Shown here: one piece after another, positions 8,904 to 17,000 of the stretch | How the letters are laid out: each line of letters begins with the position of its first letter | Numbering within the stretch: position 1 is the first letter of the stretch | Assembly: GCA_964347475.1 (NCBI GenBank) | Contig: CAYFYY010000004.1 | Coordinates: forward strand, 25,702-89,701 | DNA length: 64,000 bases | From: GCA-020356105 sp964347475 | GTDB taxonomy: Bacteria; Pseudomonadota; Alphaproteobacteria; UBA8366; JADFVY01 | Direction: 5' to 3' | Program-made: the position numbers and the translations under genes | Notes under the pieces: generated by a model | The model's database searches: none | What the model saw: the letters and a program-made list of their open reading frames with translations, nothing else | Told to the model about the DNA's origin: nothing

Positions 8904-11900
8904 GTGCGTATCGCAAAATCAATTAACAGCAAGTTCCTCGTGGTCACGTTGCCGTTTGTGTTCCTGTCCTCGATGGCGACGATATTCGCAGTTGGAACGT
9001 TGCAGGTCCGCTGGGAAGAGGGGCATCTGCGAGACCTGATGCGGAGTCATGCTCTGACCCACAGCGAGACCTTGGCCGTTCATATGCGCAGCAGCGATAC
9101 CTACAACACCCGAATCATGCTGTCGTATGCTCTCTCCGATATCATCGCGGCGTCGCAGGTCAAGCGGGTTGTCCTACTGAATGCCGCCGACGAGGTTCTT
9201 TTTACCGCCGGACAGTTGCGCGAGAGCTCCGACCGGTACCTGTCCGTCGAGATACCTATTGTCACTGACGAGAATTCCGTCACTCGCGAACTTGGGCGGT
9301 TGCAGATTTTCGCAGATGGCGTCGACCCTTGGCCGATCCTCATCGAGAATACGGTCAACTATTCGATTCTGCTGGTCATCGTCATGGCTTCGATTATCGC
9401 CAGCATTGCGCTGACCACCCATTACGTCGTCAACCGCCCGCTCGGGCAGTTCCTGGCAGCGGTTCGCACCTCGCAGCCTCTCGCCAAACGACGGTCGGCG
9501 GCCTTCAACCCGCCAGATGAATTGGGCGAGGTGATGGACGCCTACAACGAGATGATGCAACAGCGATTGACCGACGAAGAGACGCTGCAACAGAACGAGC
9601 ATCGCCTGCGTTCGATTCTCGAATCGAGCCCGGTCGGTATTTCCATCGTCACGCTGCATGGTACGCCCTTGTATGCGAACGCCCGCATCCTCCAGATGCT
9701 TGGCCTTTCCCGCGATGAGTTCTTTCGCTCCAATGCAAGAGATTTCTATGTCAATCCCAGTGATCGGGATGAGATCGTCGAAATTCTGCAGACCGGCCAG
9801 GGCGTGGAAGATGTCGAGGTCCATCTTCGGCGCACAGGAAGCTCGCCCTTCTGGGCCCTGCTCTCGTTCATGCCAACGGATCTGTACGAGGGCGAGTGCT
9901 TTCTCGTCTGGCTCTACGACATCAACGAACGGCGCCTCATCGAGGATGAACTGCATGCGAGCCGGGAGCTTCTGGAAGATCAGGCGCACGAGCTTCGCGA
10001 TCTCGCCGATACCTTTGCCGTCCAGAAATCCCGTGCCGAACAAGCAACCGCGGCGAAGAGCGCATTCCTCGCCAACATGAGCCACGAGATCCGTACGCCT
10101 ATGAATGCCATTCTTGGCTTGATCGACCTGACAATGCAGACGGAACTCACCGCCGAACAGGCGAACAATCTGACCAAGACCCGGACCGCGGCCCGTTCGC
10201 TCCTGGAAGTCATCAACAACATTCTCGATATCTCGAAAATCGAGACAGGGAAATTGGAGCTCGAATCTGCGCCATTCGACCTCAACGATACGCTGAACGG
10301 CGTTTCGACCATGCTGGCAGCGGAGGCCGAGCGCAAGAAGCTTGAACTGTTCTTCGTTTCGAAGCCGGACGTTCCGAGATTCCTGGTTGGCGATACGCTA
10401 CATCTCGGACAGGTTCTTCTGAATCTCACCAACAATGCGGTCAAGTTCACCGACGTCGGCAGCATCGTGCTGCGTACCTGGGTCGAGGAGCTGCAGACCG
10501 ACTCGGTTACGCTGGGCTTTTCCGTGACGGACACGGGAATCGGCATCAGCGAGGACGTGCAGCCGGGCCTGTTCAAACCTTTCGTTCAGGCCGACGACTC
10601 GACGACGCGGAAATACGGCGGCAGCGGTCTGGGGCTCGTCATTTCACGGCGCATCGTCGAGCTCATGGGCGGAACGATCGTTCTCGAGAGTCGACCGGCT
10701 AAGGGGAGCACTTTCAGCTTTACCGCCCAGTTCGGCCTGCAGGAATTGGATTGGGCACCGCCCCCGCTGCCGGCTCGGGCGCCAAGCGTCCTTTTGATCG
10801 CAAGCAGCCGTGAGACCCGCCGAATTCTTCCGGATGCGCTCGCAGCCTGGGGTATGACCGTTCATTCGGCGAATTCGACGACGACGGCCCTGGCAGAGAT
10901 CGACCGGCTGGCGCAGATCGCTGAACCGTGCATCGACGTTTTGTTGTTCGACTGCAAGGTTCAGGGTACGAATTGCGTCGAAGCGGCGCGCAAGATTACG
11001 GATGAACGCAAGCTCGGGTCGGTGGCGAAGGTCTTCCTCCTGCATAGCCAGCACCACGAGGAATTGCGAACGAGCGCCGAGGATTTGGAGCTGTGTGAAT
11101 TTGTCGCCAAGCCCGTGCACGTGCAGGTTCTGGTTGACAGCATCCGCGGCGTGGCGCGACAGGATGACGCCGAGGGAAAGCTGGCGACCGAGCACGTAGC
11201 TCCAGCCATGAACCAGTTGCGGCCAGAGCTGCAGGGTGCCCGGATTCTTCTTGTCGAGGACAACGAAATCAATCAGGAGGTCAGCCAGGCTGTCCTCAAG
11301 CGGGTGGGGCTGCTCGTCGAGACCGCGAACAACGGCAAGGAGGCAGTCGACGCGGTCATTGCCGACGCAACCCGGTTCGACGCGGTATTGATGGATGTGC
11401 AGATGCCGGAGATGGATGGGCTGCAGGCCACCCGGGCAATCCGGGAACATCCGGGCTTCGCCGAGTTGCCGATCATCGCAATGACCGCACACGCGTTCGC
11501 CGAGCAGCGGCGCGATTGCCTCGATGCGGGCATGAACGACCACATTCCGAAGCCGGTCGAACCGGCCCGCCTGGTCGCGGCGCTCAACAAATGGATCAAG
11601 CGCGGTCGCAGGTCATCGGAAGAACCGGCGATCGAAGCACCGGCGGATGCGGCCGAGGATGGCGCCTCCGTTTCCGACGAGCTTCCCGGTATCGATGTTG
11701 CCGGTGCCCTCGAGCGGCTCGATGTCACGAGGGAATTTTTCGACATGCTGCTCAAGAAATTCCATAGCAGGCACGAGGGCGTGGGCGCCGAGATCCAGGA
11801 TGCGTTCGCCCGGTCCGACCTGCGGCGTGTCGAGGAAATCGCGCACCTTTTGAAGGGGATGGCGGGCAACCTTTCGGCCGATGATCTGTCGGCCGCGGCG

Positions 11901-12023
11901 GCACGCGTTGAGGCGGCGGCCCGCGACGCGGACGCGGAGAATCTGCCGGAACTTTTGGCGCGCCTGCAAACCGCTCTCGCCCCCGTCCTCGAGTCGGCTT
12001 CACAAGCCGGTGGCGACTCCTAA
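8904..12023 (+). CDS. Hybrid sensor histidine kinase (PAS-HisKA-HATPase-REC-REC-HPt)
   Basis: A 1039-residue phosphorelay kinase of BarA/ArcB type. It has TM1 (about 8-28), a short periplasmic sensor, TM2 (about 155-175), HAMP-like linker, and PAS (about 230-355). HisKA follows with H394 (FLANMSHEIRTPMN), then an ATPase domain with DTGIGIS and GGSGLGLVIS. The first receiver (about 626-750) has lost its acidic pocket (LLIASS) but keeps D683 and a KP pair. The second receiver (about 776-895) is intact, with acceptor D831 (LMDVQMPEMDG). The C-terminal HPt has H981 (IAHLLKGMAG). The GTG at 8904 is chosen because AAGGAG lies 11 bases upstream and the membrane helix starts there. The HPt could phosphorylate the lone receiver at the head of the locus. 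Confidence 0.9.
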   Translation: MRIAKSINSKFLVVTLPFVFLSSMATIFAVGTLQVRWEEGHLRDLMRSHALTHSETLAVHMRSSDTYNTRIMLSYALSDIIAASQVKRVVLLNAADEVLFTAGQLRESSDRYLSVEIPIVTDENSVTRELGRLQIFADGVDPWPILIENTVNYSILLVIVMASIIASIALTTHYVVNRPLGQFLAAVRTSQPLAKRRSAAFNPPDELGEVMDAYNEMMQQRLTDEETLQQNEHRLRSILESSPVGISIVTLHGTPLYANARILQMLGLSRDEFFRSNARDFYVNPSDRDEIVEILQTGQGVEDVEVHLRRTGSSPFWALLSFMPTDLYEGECFLVWLYDINERRLIEDELHASRELLEDQAHELRDLADTFAVQKSRAEQATAAKSAFLANMSHEIRTPMNAILGLIDLTMQTELTAEQANNLTKTRTAARSLLEVINNILDISKIETGKLELESAPFDLNDTLNGVSTMLAAEAERKKLELFFVSKPDVPRFLVGDTLHLGQVLLNLTNNAVKFTDVGSIVLRTWVEELQTDSVTLGFSVTDTGIGISEDVQPGLFKPFVQADDSTTRKYGGSGLGLVISRRIVELMGGTIVLESRPAKGSTFSFTAQFGLQELDWAPPPLPARAPSVLLIASSRETRRILPDALAAWGMTVHSANSTTTALAEIDRLAQIAEPCIDVLLFDCKVQGTNCVEAARKITDERKLGSVAKVFLLHSQHHEELRTSAEDLELCEFVAKPVHVQVLVDSIRGVARQDDAEGKLATEHVAPAMNQLRPELQGARILLVEDNEINQEVSQAVLKRVGLLVETANNGKEAVDAVIADATRFDAVLMDVQMPEMDGLQATRAIREHPGFAELPIIAMTAHAFAEQRRDCLDAGMNDHIPKPVEPARLVAALNKWIKRGRRSSEEPAIEAPADAAEDGASVSDELPGIDVAGALERLDVTREFFDMLLKKFHSRHEGVGAEIQDAFARSDLRRVEEIAHLLKGMAGNLSADDLSAAAARVEAAARDADAENLPELLARLQTALAPVLESASQAGGDS

Positions 12024-12194
12024 ACATTCGGTCATCAACCGTGCGAGACCTGCACCGCCTACGGCGACGTCGTGCCTGGCATCGTATCAGGGCACGCCAC
12101 GTCCTGTCTTGACATCGACCGGTCAGACGCTGGCAACATGCCAGCCTGTCATTCCCGGCGTGGCGTGGCGCCGGCAATATAGGAGGATCAACGC

Positions 12195-12440
12195 ATGCGC
12201 GCACTGATAGCAGCGGCAATCATGATGACGGGAGCGGCGCTGGCGACAAGTCCCGCCGGGGCGCAACAACCCGTGAAGGGCCAGGATGCGGTCGCCATTG
12301 TGCAGGGCGGCCAGATTCGGGCGTCGTCCAGCGAGGGGTTTCAGGGATTCCTGCTGTTGATCGACTATCGGGGCGTGAACTATACCTGCGCGGTGACCGC
12401 GGGCGGACAGGTACAGACCTGTTATCCGCTCTACTGGTAG
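12195..12440 (+). CDS. Small secreted protein, unknown
   Basis: An 81-residue protein with a signal peptide (MRALIAAAIMMTGAALA, likely cleaved after SPAGA) and a mature part of about 57 residues. The two cysteines in NYTCAV and QTCYPLYW could form a disulfide. The ribosome-binding site AGGAGG, nine bases before the ATG, is very strong, which supports it as a real gene. It lies 84 bases before the SCO-family gene. I recognise no family. Confidence 0.6.
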   Translation: MRALIAAAIMMTGAALATSPAGAQQPVKGQDAVAIVQGGQIRASSSEGFQGFLLLIDYRGVNYTCAVTAGGQVQTCYPLYW

Positions 12441-12524
12441 AAACACAACGGGGATGCGCGGGAGCCACGATGCGCACCGCTGATCGCGGACGGCGATCGA
12501 GTCCCCCGCCCTGCTGGAGATATC

Positions 12525-13169
12525 GTGCGGAAGCTGAGGTTTGCACTCTGGTTTGCCGTTGCGACGACGATTGCGTTGTTTGCGGCGCTTCAGCTCATTA
12601 ACAGGTTGACGCCTCCGCCGGTCGGAATGACGGAGCAGGCGCGCACGGCTGAAGAGATCGCCCGCGAGATCGTCACCGGTGAATTCTCGCTTGTCGACGG
12701 GAACGGCGAAACGGTTTCGGATACCGATTTCCGCGGCTCGTGGCTGCTGGTCTTTTTCGGGTACACCCACTGCCCGGATGTCTGCCCGACCACCCTGGGT
12801 TCCATCGCACTGGTCATGGATGAGCTTGGCAGCGAGGCCGAGTCGTTGCAGCCGCTCTTCATAACCGTTGATCCCGCCCGCGACTCCGCCGATGTCGTAC
12901 GACAGTACGCTGCAGCGTTCCATCCGAAAATCATCGGACTGACGGGCAGCGAGCGACAGGTGGCAGCAGCGGCCAGATCGCATCGGGCCTATTATGCAAG
13001 GGTCGCAGCGTCGAACGGCACGACGACGGACACCGACGATTACGCCATGGATCACTCCGCACATCTCTACCTGATGGATCCGGACGGCGTCTATGCCACG
13101 GCCTTTTCCCAGACGACCACCGTCGACGCGATGGTACGGATTATCCGCGAGCGAATGGCCGGACATTAG
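12525..13169 (+). CDS. SCO1/SenC/PrrC family copper chaperone
   Basis: A 214-residue periplasmic, membrane-tethered thioredoxin-fold protein that helps load copper into the CuA centre of cytochrome c oxidase. Residues 5-25 form the N-terminal anchor. The copper-binding cysteines are C83 and C87 in GYTHCPDVCPTT, and the histidine ligand is probably H177 in AMDHSAHLYLMD. The length fits the family. It starts with GTG at 12525 behind GGAGA. No oxidase gene is in the window, so it stands alone with the small secreted protein gene. Confidence 0.9.
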   Translation: MRKLRFALWFAVATTIALFAALQLINRLTPPPVGMTEQARTAEEIAREIVTGEFSLVDGNGETVSDTDFRGSWLLVFFGYTHCPDVCPTTLGSIALVMDELGSEAESLQPLFITVDPARDSADVVRQYAAAFHPKIIGLTGSERQVAAAARSHRAYYARVAASNGTTTDTDDYAMDHSAHLYLMDPDGVYATAFSQTTTVDAMVRIIRERMAGH

Positions 13170-13844
13170 AGGGAACGGCCGCCTTCCCGGCAATTCGGTC
13201 TCCGCCAGCGTCGAGTCGCGCGCCCGACAGGATTCCGGCCGAAATCCGCAATAATTTCCATGTTCTGCGTTGCGGCGGATCGACGCATGAACCTTTCCGC
13301 GGCAGTCTCGCGCGCGGCTGGCTGAACCCGGCGCATACCGCTGTTTCGGGGCGACAGGCGATCGATCGGCCTGGTCCGCGGGTGGAGGCACGGAACTGAA
13401 AATTATTAATTTTTTACAATAAATTACTCTAAATTTCATTCAATCCGGTCCGGCAGCCGCGTTAACCATTTCCGAGAACCTGTGCCAAGATTTTCCCTTT
13501 TTAATATTCCCATCATATCGTAATATCGTATTGTAGCAATGCTGCGCCCGAATCAGAGACTAACCTCTGAACTAGAGTTCCAAAGATGAGCTGAAGTCTG
13601 TGATTTATTGGAGATGCAAAATGAAAGTCACATGATAACAAAACCCATCTCTACTGAAATGCTGAAAAAAGACTTTACAGTTTTTCTTGCGCGGGGGTAG
13701 GATTTCGAAAATCCTTTGGTACGCAGGGGGTTAAACTCGAATTTCAGTGGAGGTGAAATCAAGATTACTTTCCTTGTCCGACAATGGGGCTGCCGGCGGG
13801 GAAAGTAAACCGACACCGACAGGGATTATTGAAGGCAGGGCGAC
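13170..13844. other. Long AT-rich intergenic region
   Basis: These 675 bases hold no credible gene. From about 13397 to 13760 the DNA is far more AT-rich than anything else in the window (for example runs such as AATTATTAATTTTTTACAAT). It contains a 17-base inverted repeat at 13699-13715 and a TTAACCAT box at 13462-13469. It lies upstream of the PilZ-methyltransferase gene and probably carries its control signals or an unannotated RNA. Confidence 0.5.
13699..13715. promoter_or_regulatory. Inverted repeat AGGATTTCGAAAATCCT
   Basis: A perfect 7-bp dyad with a 3-base centre, 129 bases upstream of the PilZ-methyltransferase start and inside AT-rich DNA. It could be a regulator site or a small RNA hairpin. 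Nothing assigns a specific protein. Confidence 0.25.
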
Positions 13845-15296
13845 ATGCATTCGTACGAACGCCTATCCGGTGCGTCCGGACGGCGCGTGTTTTATCGCGC
13901 AGAACGATTCAAGGCGCGGGATCTGTTTCCGCTGGCGACGGCCAAGGTCCAAATCGACGATACCCTTCTGGCGCTGGAAGACCTAAGCATGACCGGTTTC
14001 AGTGCGGTTGCTCCCGGTGCTGCGCTCTGGGCTCCGCGCATTGGCGAGGAGTTTGCCATCCGCCTCCTGCTTGACGATATGGTGCTGCACGAGGGGCGTG
14101 CGAAAGTATGTCGAATTGGACGGCAGAAATGCGGCGTGAGTGTCGGCCTCGGGCTGACGTCGGACTACCTTGACATCGCCGACGTCATAAGCAAACGCAA
14201 CCGCCATCTCCTCGATCTCGAAATCGGCCACGGCCTGGTGACCGATGCGGGTCTGGTCGATCCCGAATACAGAAAGCTCAGTGCCGACGTCGTACACCTC
14301 TTGCGGAACTTCCGCGCGATCCTCGAGCGACACGAGTTGCGCGGCAACGGTTATTCCTCCCCCCCGCCGCACAGTCCGATCGACGAAGCGCTGCAGCTTT
14401 GTGAGGAACGGATCATTCCTTCTTGGCGCCAGCACTGGGAGCACGCCAACAGTCTCGTCGAACCCGTGATGTCCGATCCGGACCGCTTGCGGGCGACGAA
14501 ACGATTCACCGAGCTCGTCGTGACGCCGGAACTCATGGACGGGCCCATCTGGCGCCGCAGTTACGAGAAGCCACTCGGTTACCCTGGCGATTACCAGGTG
14601 ATGAATTATGTCTATGCCTGGCGTCGCGAAGGTGATTCCGCGACCGGCAAGCTGCTTCATCGCGCGGGACTCGAGGTTGCCGAGTGTATCGGCACGCGCA
14701 TGCGGATGATCGAACAGATGATCGCCCACGAGATCGCGGCCCGACCGGCCGGCGAGGTCACGCATATTGCCAGCATTGGAAGCGGCCCGGCGAAGGAAGT
14801 GTCGAATTACCTTCAGTCCGACGAAATTCCGGGTGCCGTATCGTTTACTCTCGTCGACCAGGAACATGAGGCGCTCGAGCAGGCGTACAGCGATATCTAC
14901 CCGCAGACGACGCGGCACGGGGGCCGGGCCGCCGTGCAGTGCCTGAACATCTCGTTCGTCGACCTGGCAAAGAAGAACCGGGTGTTCCCCGGCGTCGGGC
15001 CGCAGGACTTCATCTACAGCGTGGGCATCGTAGACTATCTGGCCGATCATAGGGCACGCAGCCTGGTCGCGTCTCTGTACGACCGACTCGCGCCTGGCGG
15101 GCGGCTGGTCATAGGAAACATGCGCAGGACCAGTCTCAGCAATCTCTGGCCGATGGAGTTCATCTGCGACTGGAGCGTCTATTATCGCGACGAGGCCGAG
15201 ATGTGGGCCATGGTAGAGGGATTGTCGGCAAAGTCGCGCAAACTAGAGACCGACCCGACCGGGCGCGTGTACATGCTGACTCTGCGCAAACCCTGA
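13845..15296 (+). CDS. PilZ domain fused to PhcB-like SAM methyltransferase
   Basis: A 483-residue protein. Residues 15-105 are a PilZ domain with the full c-di-GMP signature: R21-x3-R25 (RFKAR) and D46-x-S48-x2-G51 (DLSMTG). A helical linker follows. The C-terminal half carries RRSYEKPLGYPGD from R237, then VMNYVYAWRREGDSATGKL. This block is characteristic of the group annotated as 3-hydroxypalmitate methyl ester biosynthesis (Ralstonia PhcB). The SAM loop is ASIGSGPAKE with G312 and G314, and FIYSVGIVDYLADH and APGGRLVIGNM follow. The predicted reaction is SAM-dependent methylation of a small acid, possibly a fatty acid, under c-di-GMP control. Domains are seen; substrate and control are inferred. 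It is convergent with a six-TM kinase gene. Confidence 0.8.
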   Translation: MHSYERLSGASGRRVFYRAERFKARDLFPLATAKVQIDDTLLALEDLSMTGFSAVAPGAALWAPRIGEEFAIRLLLDDMVLHEGRAKVCRIGRQKCGVSVGLGLTSDYLDIADVISKRNRHLLDLEIGHGLVTDAGLVDPEYRKLSADVVHLLRNFRAILERHELRGNGYSSPPPHSPIDEALQLCEERIIPSWRQHWEHANSLVEPVMSDPDRLRATKRFTELVVTPELMDGPIWRRSYEKPLGYPGDYQVMNYVYAWRREGDSATGKLLHRAGLEVAECIGTRMRMIEQMIAHEIAARPAGEVTHIASIGSGPAKEVSNYLQSDEIPGAVSFTLVDQEHEALEQAYSDIYPQTTRHGGRAAVQCLNISFVDLAKKNRVFPGVGPQDFIYSVGIVDYLADHRARSLVASLYDRLAPGGRLVIGNMRRTSLSNLWPMEFICDWSVYYRDEAEMWAMVEGLSAKSRKLETDPTGRVYMLTLRKP

Positions 15297-15354
15297 GCAT
15301 CCCCTCGCGCGGCAGATACCGCATCGAGCCAGATCGCAAGGGCAGGTCGGCGCT

Positions 15355-16767
15355 TCAGCCGGGCAACTGAAGGGACTGCTGGGTGTCGAAAATCGTGCGC
15401 TCTGGCGGCAGGCGCATCGTCACGACGGTGCCCTGCCCCGGCTTGCTGTCGATGGTCAGTTGCCCGCCGTGCCATTCGATGATCTTTTGCACGATGGGAA
15501 GACCCAATCCGGTGCCACCGCGTGCGCTGGTGTATGGGTGCGCGGCCCGATAGAATGGTTGCGTTGCGTTCCCCAAATCTTCCGCCGCCATGCCGATCCC
15601 GCTGTCGGTCACGCTCAATACGCATGCGCCGGCCTCGTCCATCCATAGGGCGACGGAAACCTCGCCGCCCTTTTCGGTGAATTTGACACCGTTCGAAACC
15701 AAATTGATGACCACCTGCCGAAGCCGTCCGGGGTCGGCCATCACGACCACGCTGGGCTGCGGCAGCGAAGCCGAAATCTTGAGGCCATGCGAGATATCCG
15801 GGACCCGGAACATCCGCAGGCACTCATCGACGATCAGGCACATGTCGACCTCGCATTCGGCGAAGGACAGCTTTCCCGCCTCTGCCGTCGCCAGATCGAG
15901 CATATCTCCGATGATGCTCAGGAGGTGGCTGCCGCTGGAATAGATGTCTTCAGCGTAGTTCTTGTAACGGGGCGTGCCCAGCGGGCCCAGGATCTCTTCC
16001 TTGACGATCTCGGAGAATCCGATGATCGCATTGAGCGGCGTACGCAGTTCGTGGCTCATGCTGGCCAGGAATTCCGTCTTTGCCTTGTTTGCCGCGTCCG
16101 CCCTGCGGCGCAGCCGCTCGGAGGCCGCCTTCTCGTAAGTCAACAAGCGAGTCTGTAGGTGATTCAGGCGCAGGTACAGTTCCTGCACGTAGTTGACAAC
16201 GCCCCCGACTGCGATCGCCATTGCCAGGAAGAAATTGTTGCTCAGCAACACCTCGTATGGAACGGGGTTCAGGACAAACGCCGACAACTGATAGATGGCG
16301 AACAGGATCAGGGAGACGATCAGCGAATACACGTGATGGAGACGCAGCACGCTGGCGCAGTAGATCACCACCATGATCAGGCCCGCATAGTACCAGTAAC
16401 TTGCGGGGGGTTCACCGAACACCGTCATGGCAATGATGCCTATGCCCGCCGCAAACATTGCAAGCGACAGTCCTGCCTGAGCGCAGCGCACGAAGTTCCG
16501 GTGATAGGTCAGGGCAAATACCCCGAAGACGATCGGGAACACAAAGCCGAACCGGACAGCCCAGAACTGACTGACCACCTCGGGCATGAGCAGTGCGTCA
16601 AGCACGCCGAAAAGCCCGTACAGAAACGCGCCGGCCAGCAGGCCGAGCCGTATGACCGGACGCGAATCGAGCATGTGTCTGCACAGAAACCGCCGTTCCG
16701 CGATTCTGTTCTTGAACCGCAGGCTGAACATGTTCAGCTCTGAGAGGTTCGCCTTCCAGACGCTCAT
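15355..16767 (-). CDS. Six-TM sensor histidine kinase
   Basis: A 470-residue kinase. About six hydrophobic helices span residues 38-190 with almost no periplasmic loop, so the ligand is probably lipophilic or sensed within the membrane. A coiled linker leads to HisKA with H239 (FLASMSHELRTPLNAIIGF). An ATPase domain follows with the N-box NLVSNGVKFTEKGG, DSGIGM and GGTGLGLPIV. No receiver is attached and no response regulator gene is adjacent. It faces the PilZ-methyltransferase gene with a 58-base gap. PhcS, the kinase paired with PhcB in Ralstonia, is also a membrane-embedded kinase, which makes a signal/sensor pairing plausible but unproven. A near-consensus CtrA box lies about 70 bases upstream. 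Confidence 0.85.
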   Translation of the reverse strand: MSVWKANLSELNMFSLRFKNRIAERRFLCRHMLDSRPVIRLGLLAGAFLYGLFGVLDALLMPEVVSQFWAVRFGFVFPIVFGVFALTYHRNFVRCAQAGLSLAMFAAGIGIIAMTVFGEPPASYWYYAGLIMVVIYCASVLRLHHVYSLIVSLILFAIYQLSAFVLNPVPYEVLLSNNFFLAMAIAVGGVVNYVQELYLRLNHLQTRLLTYEKAASERLRRRADAANKAKTEFLASMSHELRTPLNAIIGFSEIVKEEILGPLGTPRYKNYAEDIYSSGSHLLSIIGDMLDLATAEAGKLSFAECEVDMCLIVDECLRMFRVPDISHGLKISASLPQPSVVVMADPGRLRQVVINLVSNGVKFTEKGGEVSVALWMDEAGACVLSVTDSGIGMAAEDLGNATQPFYRAAHPYTSARGGTGLGLPIVQKIIEWHGGQLTIDSKPGQGTVVTMRLPPERTIFDTQQSLQLPG

Positions 16768-16838
16768 AGCGTCACCAACAGTGCTCCTCGCCGGACCGGG
16801 CCTTTTCGAACACTTTACACAACTGTCGCCGAATATAG

Positions 16839-16854
16839 TTAACCAATCCTTAGG
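16839..16854 (-). promoter_or_regulatory. Near-consensus CtrA box upstream of the six-TM kinase
   Basis: Read on the plus strand this is TTAA-N7-TTAG, starting at 16839; on the minus strand it is CTAA-N7-TTAAC. It differs by one base from the CtrA consensus TTAA-N7-TTAAC. It lies about 72-86 bases upstream of the kinase start codon, a usual place for a promoter element. Confidence 0.4.
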
Positions 16855-17000
16855 ACCGAGAATCCGTCCTTAACGATTTGGCGGCCACGTCATGCTTTCG
16901 CAGGCTGCTCAAGTATCTGTATCCTATTGAATTCCTGAGTATATGGCGTCGCCGCAATGCTCAGCCGCCAGTCCCGTGTTCGTGTGCCGACGGGCGCCAA

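Noticed and set aside
13628..13816. A 62-codon minus-strand frame in the AT-rich block
   Set aside because: No ribosome-binding site, basic low-complexity sequence and no family likeness.
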